Assembly: GCA_026003335.1 (NCBI GenBank)
Contig: BPHB01000001.1
Location: 446,591-510,590 of the forward strand
Length of the DNA stretch: 64,000 bases
Direction: 5' to 3'
Source of the DNA: Chitinophagales bacterium
GTDB lineage: Bacteria > Bacteroidota > Bacteroidia > Chitinophagales > CAIOSU01
Position 1 is the stretch's first letter. Each line of letters starts with the position of its first letter. This document shows positions 8,778 to 18,242 of the stretch, piece after piece. The translations under genes and the position numbers were made by a program. A model generated the notes under the pieces. It was not told where the DNA came from and made no database searches. It worked only from the letters and a program-made list of their open reading frames with translations.

Positions 8778-9557
8778 GTGTTATCTGTGCTTATTACCCC
8801 GGCTGAAATATACACCAGCCACCTGAACGCTATCCATAACAAGGTTGTTTCCCTCGCAATTTATCCTTTAAAGGATGAAGGTGCTGATTCGTCCGAAGCA
8901 AGGATGTCTCTATTGCAGGAAATTGTACGAAACCGAGCTTCCGCGGCTTCCATTCGTTTAGCCCTTGACCTGGAGGGCAACATGCTGATCCCCGCTGAAT
9001 TATATGATGCTAATCATCAGGAAGTATATTTAAAGCTAGGACTTTCTGCCCCAACCGGATACATACAGGCCGATTATATCCCAAAATTGGGAGCATACAA
9101 CGTGTATGCTGTTTCTGAAAAGTGGCTTACATTTCAAAATAACCCAACCGGTGCAGTACATGTCCTGCACGCATCCACTCCTTTCATCCGACTCTTGCTT
9201 CATGAATATGCCGGTGCTCCGGGCGAGAGGATTTTTGTCGCCCTGCTTCGCGGTCGTACTCATATGGCTGCAATGCAAAACGGAAAGCTGGTTTTCTATA
9301 ACATATTCAAAACCGAGACAGGGGAAGATTTTACTTACTATCTTTTAGCCGTTTGCGAAGAGCTGGGGTTTCATCCCGAGGAGACCCATTTTCTGTTATC
9401 CGGTACAATAGATATGGATTCTCCGCATTATCAGATTCCGCGAGCTTATCTCAGGCATCTGCACTTTATGGACAGACCAAAAGCGTTGAAATATGCCGAT
9501 AGATTGAATCAGGTGCCACAGCATAGGTTTGCGTTTATTTACGCTATTCACTTATGA
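8778..9557 (+). CDS. DUF3822 family protein
   Basis: A 259-residue protein that matches DUF3822 by general pattern (VLITPAEIYTSHLNA..., the central FIRLLLHEYA, HMAAMQNGKLVFYNIFKTET, FTYYLLAVCEELGF, HFLLSGTID) and by position, as this family typically sits directly before rsmD in Bacteroidota. The fold is thought to be actin-ATPase-like, but no function is established. The start is uncertain. No in-frame ATG lies upstream before a stop inside the previous gene, and the first in-frame ATG is codon 44, too late. The GTG at 8778, just 3 nt after GGGGAG, is the best choice. The stop overlaps the rsmD start (ATGA at 9554-9557), so translation is probably coupled. Confidence 0.8.
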   Translation: MLSVLITPAEIYTSHLNAIHNKVVSLAIYPLKDEGADSSEARMSLLQEIVRNRASAASIRLALDLEGNMLIPAELYDANHQEVYLKLGLSAPTGYIQADYIPKLGAYNVYAVSEKWLTFQNNPTGAVHVLHASTPFIRLLLHEYAGAPGERIFVALLRGRTHMAAMQNGKLVFYNIFKTETGEDFTYYLLAVCEELGFHPEETHFLLSGTIDMDSPHYQIPRAYLRHLHFMDRPKALKYADRLNQVPQHRFAFIYAIHL

Positions 9558-10084
9558 GAATCATAGGAGGAAGCCTGAAAGGAAGACGTTTTCATCCGCC
9601 CCGTTCGTTACCAGTGCGGCCTACTACTGACTTTTCAAGAGAAGGCATCTTTAATATTCTGTCTCACCACCGAAATCTCCACCAGGTCAGGGCACTGGAT
9701 TTATTTGCCGGAACAGGCAGCATCAGCTATGAACTTGCCTCCCGAGGATGTCCGCTGGTAATTGCTGTAGATAATAACCGCAACTGCATCCGATATATCC
9801 AGGAAACCTCCACAAAGTTAGGTATTGATGCCATTGAAGCTATTCAGGAAGATGCCCTGGAATTTCTTGAATATGGAGTAAAGCAATTTGATCTCATTTT
9901 TGCCGACCCGCCTTACACTTTTCCCAATACTGAAAAAATCATAGAAAGCATTTTTTTCCATAACCGCCTGAGCCAGGGAGGATGGTTTATCCTTGAACAT
10001 TCTCCTCGCCTTGCTTTACAGCAACATCCGCACTTCTGGCGGCAGTGCAAGTATGGTTCCAGTATGTTTACTTTTTTTCAGTAA
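9554..10084 (+). CDS. rsmD: 16S rRNA (guanine(966)-N(2))-methyltransferase
   Basis: SAM-dependent methyltransferase acting on G966 of 16S rRNA in the assembled small subunit. At 176 residues it is a little short of the usual 180-200. The N-terminus MRIIGGSLKGRRF and the VRPTTDFSREGIFNIL block are diagnostic of RsmD. The SAM-binding loop reads ALDLFAGTGSISYELASRG near residues 52-70, and the catalytic DPPY motif appears as IFADPPYTFPN near 117. The start overlaps the DUF3822 stop by 4 nt. No anomaly is seen. Confidence 0.95.
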   Translation: MRIIGGSLKGRRFHPPRSLPVRPTTDFSREGIFNILSHHRNLHQVRALDLFAGTGSISYELASRGCPLVIAVDNNRNCIRYIQETSTKLGIDAIEAIQEDALEFLEYGVKQFDLIFADPPYTFPNTEKIIESIFFHNRLSQGGWFILEHSPRLALQQHPHFWRQCKYGSSMFTFFQ

Positions 10085-10177
10085 CCCGTGGTAGGCATTT
10101 TTTCTTTTTAAACATTTTGGCACGATGATTGATGTATAATGGGTGTACTTATTTATTCAACCCAAAAACCAAAAGCC

Positions 10178-10354
10178 ATGCTGGAACTACTTATCCATCA
10201 CAGACTGCTCAGCCTTCGCAAGCAGTACAAAAAAGTAATGAGCGAGGCGGTAAACTATATGCAGAATGGCAATCTGAAAGAATATCTTCATAAACTTATG
10301 GAAGCCAGTAAAATAAGAAACGAATATTCCGAAACGCTGACGCTTCAGGCTTAA
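10178..10354 (+). CDS. Small protein, possibly Lacal_2735 (DUF6435)-like
   Basis: A 58-residue mostly helical protein from the ATG at 10178; an upstream in-frame ATG at 10139 would add 13 residues. The pattern L-R-K-QYKKVMSEA followed by a second helix with YLHKLMEASKIRNEYSE resembles the small two-helix Lacal_2735 family of Bacteroidota. In that family about 20 residues precede the QYKK-like segment, which favours the 10178 start. It is followed within 35 nt by a strong terminator, which supports a real transcript ending here. Function unknown; the family match is tentative. Confidence 0.6.
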   Translation: MLELLIHHRLLSLRKQYKKVMSEAVNYMQNGNLKEYLHKLMEASKIRNEYSETLTLQA

Positions 10355-10385
10355 GCATAGAAGGACTATCCTTTTCATGACCGAA

Positions 10386-10420
10386 AGAGTCGTCCCTTCA
10401 TCGGGGCGGCTCTTTTTTTT
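10386..10420 (+). terminator. Rho-independent terminator after the small protein gene
   Basis: Stem AGAGTCGTCCC (10386-10396) pairs with GGGGCGGCTCT (10403-10413) through G-C and G-U pairs, with a 6 nt loop, and runs into eight Ts. It ends the transcript of the gene at 10178 and lies before the real start of the DUF3078 gene. Confidence 0.85.
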
Positions 10421-10481
10421 CTTGTTTCTTTACAATAAAATTATTTTAGCCGGCAGTTCAACATATCAAGCTAAAAAGGTC

Positions 10482-11450
10482 ATGAAAAAAACTATCCTCC
10501 CGGCAGTGTGTACTCTTTGCGCTCTGAGCTTCCTGCACGCACAAAATGTGGATACCGTAAAAGGGCCGTGGCACATCAGCGGCTTCGGTGCCCTTCAGTT
10601 CAATCAAGTAAGTTTCACCAATTGGGCACAGGGAGGAGATAACTCCATTGCCTTTTCCATTGTTGGCTTGCTGAAGGCTGATTACGCCCAAAACCGCCAT
10701 AGCTGGAACAATCGCGCAGACGCACTGTTTGGGTTAATTCGTACTGATGAATTCGGGCTTCGTAAAAACGATGACAAGCTGGAGCTGGAATCAAAGTACG
10801 GCTATGCGGTTACCAAAAATGAAAAACTTTATACAACGGCACTTGCAAACTTTAAGTCGCAATTTGCACCCGGTTATAATTATCCCAACGATTCTGTTAA
10901 GGCTTCAGAATTTGCTGCCCCCGGGTATCTGGCTCTTGGCCTGGGTATTGATTATAAACCTTTGAGTTACTTCTCATTGTACATATCTCCTATTACCGGT
11001 AGAATTACCTTTATCAGAAACCAGCATATCGCTAATCTGGGTACTTACGGTAATGACCCCGGAATCGCAATAACGGATACAGCCGGCAATATCATTGGCT
11101 ACAACCCGCTGGGGAAAAAGACCCGATACGAATTCGGAGCCTATCTGACGGTAAAATTTGAAAAGGAAGTGCTTAAAAACTTTACCCTTATGACCAAGCT
11201 CAATCTGTTTTACGACTATTTAAATAAAGACCCACAAAGTCGGAAATATATTGATGTGGACTGGGAAACCAATATGTTGTTTAAAATAAATGAGTGGCTA
11301 TCCGCAAGTCTTATCCTGCATTTCATTTACGACTATGACATAAAAATCCCCGATCCGGATGACCCCACAGATCTCAGGGACCGTGCTCAATTCAAGGAGG
11401 CGCTGGGGATAGGATTAACCTATAAATTCAGTAATGATAAAAGGCAATAA
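10482..11450 (+). CDS. DUF3078 domain-containing outer-membrane-type protein
   Basis: A 322-residue exported protein. The frame is open from 10377, but that ATG would place the coding start across a strong terminator. The ATG at 10482, 2 nt after AAAAAGG, begins a proper signal peptide (MKKTILPAVCTLCALSFLHA, then Q) and is chosen. The mature part carries the DUF3078 hallmarks: WHISGFGALQFNQVSFTNWA, GGDNSIAFS, WNNRADALFGLIRTDE, then alternating beta strands with aromatic ends down to ALGIGLTYKFSNDKRQ. The last strand ends in aromatic and charged residues like an outer-membrane barrel. Probably an outer membrane or periplasmic beta-protein of unknown role. It stands alone between the terminator and the convergent L,D-transpeptidase. 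Confidence 0.82.
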   Translation: MKKTILPAVCTLCALSFLHAQNVDTVKGPWHISGFGALQFNQVSFTNWAQGGDNSIAFSIVGLLKADYAQNRHSWNNRADALFGLIRTDEFGLRKNDDKLELESKYGYAVTKNEKLYTTALANFKSQFAPGYNYPNDSVKASEFAAPGYLALGLGIDYKPLSYFSLYISPITGRITFIRNQHIANLGTYGNDPGIAITDTAGNIIGYNPLGKKTRYEFGAYLTVKFEKEVLKNFTLMTKLNLFYDYLNKDPQSRKYIDVDWETNMLFKINEWLSASLILHFIYDYDIKIPDPDDPTDLRDRAQFKEALGIGLTYKFSNDKRQ

Positions 11451-11503
11451 CCTTCTATTTATCAATCTATTACCTAAAAATCAGGAATTGGGTTATGAAG
11501 AAT

Positions 11504-12163
11504 TTAATACATCGGTGGTGCATTCATGATAATCACGAGGGTACCGGTATTTACCATTTCAAAGAGCTCCGCCACATCGTGGTTGCGCATGCGCACACAA
11601 CCATGCGAAGCGGGAGTGCCAATAAGACCTTCTTCCGGAGTGCCGTGGATGTAAATATAGCGGGTACGGGAATCTATTCCCTCTCCCTTGTTTATACCGG
11701 GCTCCAGTCCATCCAGCCATAAAATACGTGTGGTTACCCAATCTTCTTCCATATCTATAGGTTCGGTAAGGGGCATCGCCAGTTTAGCGCTGTTTTTTCT
11801 ACCGATGAAAATGGTATTCAAAGGCGCACCCTCCCCTATCTTGCTTGCAATACGATGCACACCCAAAGGCGTCTTACCGCTTCCGGAACGGTTGCCGGTA
11901 CCCAACTTGCTGGTGGAAACAGGATAAGAATTTACTACGGAATCACCCTGTAAAACATACAGCATTTGTCTGTCTACCGAAACCCATAAAAAGAGTTCTT
12001 GCCTGTTGTAGCTGAATTGCGTTTCCAGTCTATGGATTGTTCTTTTCAAAAAAGATTCCTGTGCGGCCGAGTTACAGAGGAAAAAAGTCATGAAAACCGC
12101 TACCCCCATAAGTTTACATATTATACTTCGTTCCCGTTTCTGGATGAAATTCTCTCTAGACAT
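11504..12163 (-). CDS. L,D-transpeptidase (YkuD domain)
   Basis: Periplasmic peptidoglycan cross-linking or lipoprotein-attaching enzyme family. The C-terminal two thirds form a YkuD domain: QMLYVLQGDSVVNSYPVSTS, then GSGKTPLGVHRI, then the catalytic segment YIHGTPEEGLIGTPASHGCV with Cys near residue 190 and RMRNHD after it. Several starts are possible. The open frame begins at 12241, but Met at 12163 or at 12109 gives a better N-terminus, with the export segment LMGVAVFMTFFLCNSAAQ. I list 12163; with 12109 the leader would be a simple signal peptide. It is convergent with DUF3078 and probably cotranscribed after serS on the minus strand, about 100 nt downstream. Confidence 0.88.
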   Translation of the reverse strand: MSRENFIQKRERSIICKLMGVAVFMTFFLCNSAAQESFLKRTIHRLETQFSYNRQELFLWVSVDRQMLYVLQGDSVVNSYPVSTSKLGTGNRSGSGKTPLGVHRIASKIGEGAPLNTIFIGRKNSAKLAMPLTEPIDMEEDWVTTRILWLDGLEPGINKGEGIDSRTRYIYIHGTPEEGLIGTPASHGCVRMRNHDVAELFEMVNTGTLVIIMNAPPMY

Positions 12164-12263
12164 CACTGGGTATAATTGAACGCTTTCAGTGTTTAGTATA
12201 AAAATCATGTTCAAGCGGTAGCCCAATGTATGCCCATACAAACCCGATATTTACCGCAAATAC

Positions 12264-13535
12264 TTAGGTGATTTTATTGAACCCCGTGTACTCATGCAGC
12301 ACTTCGGGGATAAGAATCCCCTCAGCGGTTTGATTGTTCTCAAGCAAAGCAGCTACAATGCGAGGCAAAGCCAGAGCACTGCCATTGAGGGTATGAGCCA
12401 GGTGTGGTTTATTATCAGCTCCCCGATAACGCAGCTTCATCCGGTAAGATTGAAAAGTTTCAAAGTTTGAAACCGAACTCACTTCAAGCCAGCGTTTCTG
12501 AGCCGCTGAATACACTTCCAGATCATAGGTAAGTGCAGAGGCAAAACTCATATCCCCCCCACAAAGCTTCATCACCCGGTAAGGCAACTGCAACTTTTGA
12601 AGCAGGCTGCACGCATACTGCACCATTTCCTCTAAGGTCTGGTAGGATAATTCGGGCTTTTGAATCTGCACAATTTCCACTTTATCAAATTGATGCACCC
12701 GGTTAAGGCCCCTTACATCTTTCCCGTAGGAGCCGGCTTCTCGCCTGAAACAAGGCGAGTAGGCGACCCGCTTTACCGGTAGGTCTTTTTCCTCCAGAAT
12801 CATATCGCGGAAGATATTGGTCACCGGCACCTCGGCAGTGGGAATCAGATAGAGTTTATCCAGCCGGGTTTCATACATCTGGCCTTCTTTATCGGGCAAC
12901 TGCCCTGTGCCAAATGCAGAGTCTTCATTTACCAGAAATGGAGGTATCACCTCTTCGTATCCTGCCTGGATGGCTTCATCCAGAAAAAACTGAATCAAAG
13001 CGCGCTGCAGACGTGCACCCCGTCTGGTATAGAGAGGAAAACCTGCCCCGGTAATTTTAGTGCCCGCTTCTATATCAATCAAATCATATTTTGACATAAG
13101 TTCCCAATGCGGAGCAGCATTATCGGGCAGTTGCGGCATGGGACCTCCTTCGGCTACTTTTTCATTTTGCTCTGAACCGGTTCCTGGCGGCACAGATTCA
13201 TGAGGCAGATTGGGGATAAGCAACAGTTTTTCACGCAACGCCTGCTCGGTTTTACTGAGTTCTTCATTTAGTTTTTTAACCGTTTCTTTTAATTCAGCCG
13301 GCCGGTGTTTAAGTGTTTCAGCCTCCTCTCGCCTGCCCTGACTGTAAAGCTTACCCACTTCTTTGGATATACGGTTTATTTCGGCAAGGGTAGTATCGGC
13401 CTGGTACTGTATTTTTTTTCGCAGGGTATCCAATGCTATCACCTCATCTATCAGGTTCATTTCCTTAAAATTTTTCTTTTTCAGTGCACTAATCACGCGC
13501 TCTTTATTTTCTGTTATGAATCCGGCCTGAAGCAT
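12264..13535 (-). CDS. serS: Seryl-tRNA synthetase
   Basis: Class II aminoacyl-tRNA synthetase charging tRNA-Ser. About 423 residues from the ATG at 13535, the usual length; a TTG 21 nt upstream (13556) is less likely because SerS typically begins with ML. The N-terminal antiparallel coiled coil that grips the tRNA long arm spans about residues 25-105. Motif 2 is seen in FRREAGSYGKDVRGLNRVHQ, and motif 3 in NGSALALPRIVAALLENNQ. Serine-site residues lie in the LIPTAEVPVTN segment. A TAAATTTG element is found 19 nt upstream. Assignment is secure. Confidence 0.97.
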   Translation of the reverse strand: MLQAGFITENKERVISALKKKNFKEMNLIDEVIALDTLRKKIQYQADTTLAEINRISKEVGKLYSQGRREEAETLKHRPAELKETVKKLNEELSKTEQALREKLLLIPNLPHESVPPGTGSEQNEKVAEGGPMPQLPDNAAPHWELMSKYDLIDIEAGTKITGAGFPLYTRRGARLQRALIQFFLDEAIQAGYEEVIPPFLVNEDSAFGTGQLPDKEGQMYETRLDKLYLIPTAEVPVTNIFRDMILEEKDLPVKRVAYSPCFRREAGSYGKDVRGLNRVHQFDKVEIVQIQKPELSYQTLEEMVQYACSLLQKLQLPYRVMKLCGGDMSFASALTYDLEVYSAAQKRWLEVSSVSNFETFQSYRMKLRYRGADNKPHLAHTLNGSALALPRIVAALLENNQTAEGILIPEVLHEYTGFNKIT

Positions 13536-13553
13536 GTACAAATATGTTTCGGG

Positions 13554-13561
13554 CAAATTTA
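13554..13561 (-). promoter_or_regulatory. Bacteroidota -7 element upstream of serS
   Basis: The minus strand reads TAAATTTG, a full TAnnTTTG match, 18-26 nt before the serS ATG at 13535. No clear -33 TTG is visible, so support is moderate. Confidence 0.35.
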
Positions 13562-13657
13562 TCTGTTTAGCATAAATGTCCTATCCACATTATATTATCA
13601 GACCAGCACTTTCCATACTGAGGTTTGCTATCTTTATGCCCAAACACACACAGTGGT

Positions 13658-14458
13658 ATGTATGCCGATAAAAAGCCTTTAGGGCTAATCATTGTAATTA
13701 CAGGCCTGCTGCTTCTCACCCGGTGTGGGGATGAGGGTTTTAATATTTTTTCCATTGAAGACGATAAGATGCTGGGTAAACAACTGGCAGATACCATTGC
13801 TGCTAACCCTTCGGAATATCCGTTGCTCAGTGAAACCCAATATGCCGAGGCTTATGGCCATCTTTACCGCATAAGAGATTCCATACTGAATTCCGGCAGA
13901 GTAACCTACAAAGATGAGTTTGTCTGGAGTTTAAAAATTATTCATGATGACAATGTGTTAAATGCCTTTTGCGCTCCGGGTGGCTATATTTACGTTTACA
14001 CGGGCCTTATTAAATTCCTGGATAGCGAAGACCAGCTTGCAGGCGTATTAGGGCATGAAATAGCGCATGCCGATAAACGCCATACTACGGAGCAGCTTAC
14101 CAAATTGTATGGTATTTCCCTGTTGCTGGAGGTGGCTCTGGGAAATAATGCTCAGCTGCTTGGAGAAATTGCTACTTCATTAATTGCTTTGAAGTTTTCA
14201 AGAAACCATGAAGAAGAAGCCGATAACTTCTCTGTGAAATATTTATGTCCTACTTCCTACAACGCTGCCGGTGCAGGCGGCTTTTTCCAGAAACTGATTG
14301 ATCAGGGGCAATCCGGCAATGTGCCGGAATTTCTGAGCACCCACCCCAACCCAGATAATCGGGTAGCCAATATTGAGGCTCAAAAAGATGCCGAAGGCTG
14401 TGCGGGAAACAACACCTACAGCAGCCGTTATCAGCAACTTAAGGCAAGCTTGCCTTGA
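13658..14458 (+). CDS. M48 family metalloprotease lipoprotein
   Basis: Zinc protease, 266 residues from the ATG at 13658 (a TTG at 13625 also opens the frame). The N-terminus is a lipoprotein signal: hydrophobic LGLIIVITGLLLL, then the lipobox LTRC, so it should be anchored in the membrane facing the periplasm. The catalytic motif is GHEIAHADKRH near residue 131, and the third zinc ligand is the Glu in RNHEEEADNFSVKYL near 188. The C-terminal FLSTHPNPDNRVANI is typical of M48 proteins of the BepA/LoiP type, which degrade or assemble outer-membrane proteins. This role is inferred from family. It stands between the divergent serS and the convergent uvrA. Confidence 0.9.
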   Translation: MYADKKPLGLIIVITGLLLLTRCGDEGFNIFSIEDDKMLGKQLADTIAANPSEYPLLSETQYAEAYGHLYRIRDSILNSGRVTYKDEFVWSLKIIHDDNVLNAFCAPGGYIYVYTGLIKFLDSEDQLAGVLGHEIAHADKRHTTEQLTKLYGISLLLEVALGNNAQLLGEIATSLIALKFSRNHEEEADNFSVKYLCPTSYNAAGAGGFFQKLIDQGQSGNVPEFLSTHPNPDNRVANIEAQKDAEGCAGNNTYSSRYQQLKASLP

Positions 14459-14466
14459 ACCAACCA

Positions 14467-17310
14467 TTAGCAAGCTGCGGTTAGTTTTTCTTTCAGGAAG
14501 GCTGCCGTGTAGGAGTCTTTACATGCTAACAGTCCTTCGGGAGGTCCCTGATATAACAGGTAACCTCCTTGAGCTCCTCCTTCCGGGCCAAGGTCAATAA
14601 TCCAATCAGCACTTTTCAGCACCTCCATGTTGTGCTCAATGACAACGACTGAATGTCCCTTGTCCACAAGGGCATTAAGCGAGGCAAGCAATTTTTTTAT
14701 ATCATGAAAGTGCAGGCCGGTAGTGGGTTCGTCAAAGATAAAAAGGGTTTGTCCTTCTGTTGCCCCTTTGCTGAGAAAATAAGCCAGCTTGACCCGCTGA
14801 GCCTCGCCACCGCTCAGAGAGCTTGATGATTGTCCCAATTTTACATACCCTAATCCAACATCGGCAAGCACACGGAGCTTTTCGCAAAGGGAGGGGTGTC
14901 CGTCAAAAAAATCCAGAGCCTCATCTACGGTGAGCTCCAGCACATCAAAAATGCTTTTGCCCCTATATGTTACTTCAAGCACTTCGTCTTTAAATCGTTT
15001 CCCCCTGCATTCCTCACACTGCAAGTGCACATCAGCAAGGAACTGCATTTCTATCACCTGTTCACCTTCACCTTTACATACCTCACATCGTCCGCCTTCC
15101 ACATTAAAAGAAAAGTAGCCGGGCTGGTAGCCCCGCAAACGAGCCATGGGCTGAGAGGCAAATATTTGTCGGATATCATCGTAGGCTTTGATGTAAGTAA
15201 CCGGATTAGAGCGCGAAGATTTACCAATTGGATTCTGGTCTACCAATTCCACCCGCTTAAGCGCTTCCAAGGGGCCACGTAATCCGCTGAATCTGCCTGG
15301 TTTACCCACATTGAAACCTAGGTGAAGGGCTAAAGCCGGATAAAGAATTTGTTTTACAAGCGTGGTTTTGCCCGAGCCACTGACACCTGAGATAGCGGTA
15401 AGTGCGCCAAGCGGAATTTTTACATCAATGTTTTTCAGGTTATTTTGAGCGGCTCCTGTGATGTGCAGAAAACTTCGCGCTTTTCTGCGATGTGCAGGCA
15501 CAGGGATGCTGAGCCTGCCGCTCAGGTAGGCGGCAGTCAGGCTGTGACGCGACTTAGAAACCTCTTCCAGAGTGCCCTGAAAAACCACTTCCCCGCCCTG
15601 AGAGCCGGCAAGCGGCCCCATGTCAATAAAATAATCACTGGCACGAATAATTTCTTCCTCATGCTCAACCACTATCACAGTGTTGCCCATGTCTCGCAGG
15701 GATTTCAATACTTTAATAAGCCGGGTGGTGTCGCGAGGATGAAGCCCCACGCTTGGCTCGTCCAGGATGTAAAGTGCATCAGTAAGATTGCTGCCCAGAG
15801 AGCGTGTCAGGTTGATACGCTGGGTTTCTCCGCCAGATAAGCTAACCGCAGTGCGGTTGAGGGTAAGGTATCCAAGCCCAACTTCTTCCATAAGCGTCAG
15901 GCGATGGATGATTTCTGAAAGCAACCTGCTTGCAATGTGCTTTTCATGTGAGGATAGCGATAGTTCCCGAAAAAAAGTGCTCAGGTCAGAAATCTGCATC
16001 ATCAACAGCTCCCCAACAGATTTGCCGTTGATTTTCACATAAGAAGCATCTTTTCTTATTCGGGAGCCTCCGCAATCCGGGCATACAGTGCGTCCCCGAT
16101 AGCGTGAAAGCATAACCCTATATTGAATTTTATAGCTTTTGGATTCAAGATATCGGAAGAACGCATCAAGTCCCTGAAAGTAGGTATTGCCTGTCCAAAG
16201 GAGTCTTTTTTGTTTTTCCGTTAAATCTTTATATGGACGATGAATCGGGAAATCAAAACGAATAGCATTTTTAACCAGCTCGTCCAGCCATTCTCTCATT
16301 TTTTCACCGCGCCAGCAGGCGATGGCTCCTTCATAAATAGAGAGATTTTTATCAGGGATAACCAGGTCTTCGTCAATACCTATTACCGTCCCAAAGCCCT
16401 CGCAGCGGGGGCAAGCGCCATAAGGACTATTAAAGTTGAAAAAGTGAGGGGTTGGTTCTTCAAACCGCATACCGTCTTCTTCAAACCGATTAGAAAACAC
16501 CATACGTGTTGAGTTGTCTCCTACAACTTCAATCACGCACTCGCCTTGTCCTTCATAAAATGCGGTTTGCACGGAGTCAGCAGCCTGATGCCACATCTGC
16601 TCGTCACTATGGTCAACAACCAGGCGGTCAATCAGTAGTTCAGGGCTTCGGGCAGCAGTTAGCTGTTTTATTTTTTCGGGTGTTTCCACACACTCCTGGA
16701 TTTTCAGCACTTCTCCATTGACGTAAAGGCGGGCAAATCCTTTCTGGAATAAAAGAGAAAGCTGCCCCGGCTTTAGCCCCCGGGCAGCGTGAGGAAGGCC
16801 GGCCAGCACCAGACAGCGTGTGCCCTGATCCAGTGTTTTCAGATAGTTTATGACGTCCTGCACATCGTGCTTTTTTACTTCCCGGCCGGAAACCGGAGAA
16901 AAAGTTTTGCCGATACGCGCGTAGAGCAATCGCAGGTAATCATAAATTTCAGTGAGCGAGCCCACTGTGGAACGGGTTGTTCCGGTGCTCACTTTCTGAT
17001 CAATCGCCAATGCAGGAGAAATACCGTGGATATAATCTACATCTGGTTTATTCATGCGCACCAGAAATTGTCGGGCATATGCCGAAAGACTCTCTACATA
17101 TCTTCTTTGCCCCTCGGCATAAAGCGTATCTATGGTAAAAGATGATTTTCCCGAGCCGGAGACACCGGTAACTACCACGAGTTTGTTTCTGGGAATCTGT
17201 ACATCAATGTTTTTTAGGTTATGGGTTCGGGCGCCTTTAATAAATATACAATCAGCAAGTATCGTAGGTTCGTTCGGTTCAGGAAGTTGCTGTGGTTTTT
17301 TAATAGTCAT
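14467..17310 (-). CDS. uvrA: Excinuclease ABC subunit UvrA
   Basis: DNA-damage recognition ATPase of nucleotide excision repair, 947 residues, the normal length. Two ABC modules are complete: first Walker [21 protein letters not shown] near residue 51, first signature [16 protein letters not shown] with [11 protein letters not shown], second Walker [18 protein letters not shown], and second signature [12 protein letters not shown] with [12 protein letters not shown]. The zinc modules are present as [17 protein letters not shown] and [10 protein letters not shown]...CEECRG. The start ATG at 17310 suits the family. It is a single gene with 8 nt between its stop and that of the convergent protease. 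No anomaly is seen; uvrB is not in the window. Confidence 0.97.
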   Translation of the reverse strand: MTIKKPQQLPEPNEPTILADCIFIKGARTHNLKNIDVQIPRNKLVVVTGVSGSGKSSFTIDTLYAEGQRRYVESLSAYARQFLVRMNKPDVDYIHGISPALAIDQKVSTGTTRSTVGSLTEIYDYLRLLYARIGKTFSPVSGREVKKHDVQDVINYLKTLDQGTRCLVLAGLPHAARGLKPGQLSLLFQKGFARLYVNGEVLKIQECVETPEKIKQLTAARSPELLIDRLVVDHSDEQMWHQAADSVQTAFYEGQGECVIEVVGDNSTRMVFSNRFEEDGMRFEEPTPHFFNFNSPYGACPRCEGFGTVIGIDEDLVIPDKNLSIYEGAIACWRGEKMREWLDELVKNAIRFDFPIHRPYKDLTEKQKRLLWTGNTYFQGLDAFFRYLESKSYKIQYRVMLSRYRGRTVCPDCGGSRIRKDASYVKINGKSVGELLMMQISDLSTFFRELSLSSHEKHIASRLLSEIIHRLTLMEEVGLGYLTLNRTAVSLSGGETQRINLTRSLGSNLTDALYILDEPSVGLHPRDTTRLIKVLKSLRDMGNTVIVVEHEEEIIRASDYFIDMGPLAGSQGGEVVFQGTLEEVSKSRHSLTAAYLSGRLSIPVPAHRRKARSFLHITGAAQNNLKNIDVKIPLGALTAISGVSGSGKTTLVKQILYPALALHLGFNVGKPGRFSGLRGPLEALKRVELVDQNPIGKSSRSNPVTYIKAYDDIRQIFASQPMARLRGYQPGYFSFNVEGGRCEVCKGEGEQVIEMQFLADVHLQCEECRGKRFKDEVLEVTYRGKSIFDVLELTVDEALDFFDGHPSLCEKLRVLADVGLGYVKLGQSSSSLSGGEAQRVKLAYFLSKGATEGQTLFIFDEPTTGLHFHDIKKLLASLNALVDKGHSVVVIEHNMEVLKSADWIIDLGPEGGAQGGYLLYQGPPEGLLACKDSYTAAFLKEKLTAAC

Positions 17311-17502
17311 GTATTAACCAATAAAGTGTACAACCGTTGTTCAAAATATCACACAGCCCGATATTTCCTCCAGCCGGAAAATGTTAAAAAAACGCATTCC
17401 TTACTTCCGATAAGAGTTTGGCAAGGTAGTTGCCTTTAACCATGCAGTCCCTCACTCAGCGGTTGCACATTCAATATTAAACCAAAAACAAGGATTACTG
17501 CT

Positions 17503-18081
17503 ATGATTAAAACAAATCTTCCTGACCAGGCTCTTGTTGCCAGCTACATAGCCGGTGACGAAGCCGCCCTGGAATGTCTGATACAAAGACATAAGGAAAA
17601 GGTTTTTACAGCCATTATCATGTTTGTCAGAGATCGCTATCTGGCAGAAGATCTTTTTCAGGAAACCTTTATAAAAGTAGTTAATACACTGCGTTCAGGA
17701 CATTACAACGAAGAGGGGAAATTTCTGCCTTGGGTGATGCGGATTGCCCACAATCTGTGCATTGATCATTACAGGCGCACCAAACGAGCCCCCTCGATCA
17801 CCAACAGTGAAGGATTTGATATCTTCAATATTCTGCGTTTCGCAGATGAGAATGCAGAAGATTATATTACCCGGGAAGAAACCTACACAAAGGTTAACCG
17901 TCTGCTGGAGTTTTTACCACCTGAACAGCGCGAAGTGGTTGTTTTAAGACACTATCACAACATGAGCTTTAAGGAAATAGCCGAAAGAACGAATGTGAGC
18001 ATTAATACCGCATTAGGTCGTATGCGTTATGCCCTGATTAACCTCAGAAAGCTGATTGCTGAAAAGCAAATCGTTCTCTAA
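17503..18081 (+). CDS. RNA polymerase sigma factor, ECF (sigma-70) family
   Basis: Alternative sigma factor of 192 residues. Region 2 is seen in MFVRDRYLAEDLFQETFIKV (core binding and -10 recognition) and FLPWVMRIAHNLCIDHYRR. Region 4 is seen in LPPEQREVVVLRHYHNMSFK, then EIAERTNVSINTALGRMRYA. There is no region 1 or 3, as in ECF factors. A 77-residue acidic protein follows 161 nt downstream on the same strand, in the usual position of a regulatory partner. There is no transmembrane anti-sigma factor of the FecR type nearby, so it is unlike TonB-linked FecI sigma factors. Confidence 0.95.
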   Translation: MIKTNLPDQALVASYIAGDEAALECLIQRHKEKVFTAIIMFVRDRYLAEDLFQETFIKVVNTLRSGHYNEEGKFLPWVMRIAHNLCIDHYRRTKRAPSITNSEGFDIFNILRFADENAEDYITREETYTKVNRLLEFLPPEQREVVVLRHYHNMSFKEIAERTNVSINTALGRMRYALINLRKLIAEKQIVL

Positions 18082-18133
18082 CCGTATTGCAACTGCGTTT
18101 CTGGCGTTTTCTCCGGAATTTTTAGTGGGAACT

Positions 18134-18218
18134 TTCCTGTATGAAAAGATTTCTTACGGGGGTGCAATAATCTGCCTGTATCCTCGTTTTAATCGTGCTT
18201 TGTAAAAACATACAGGAA
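18134..18218. repeat. 10 bp inverted repeat between sigma factor and partner gene
   Basis: TTCCTGTATG at 18134-18143 is exactly complementary to CATACAGGAA at 18209-18218, with a 65 nt loop, inside the 161 nt gap between the ECF sigma gene and the small gene at 18243. The right arm ends 24 nt before that ATG. It could fold in the mRNA leader or act as a spaced operator; nothing more can be said from sequence. Confidence 0.4.
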
Positions 18219-18242
18219 TTTTAACTCATCAAAACCCCTTTT

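Noticed and set aside
10377-10481. Earlier start for the DUF3078 gene
   Set aside because: The first 35 codons lie across a strong terminator hairpin, and the ATG at 10482 gives a proper signal peptide.
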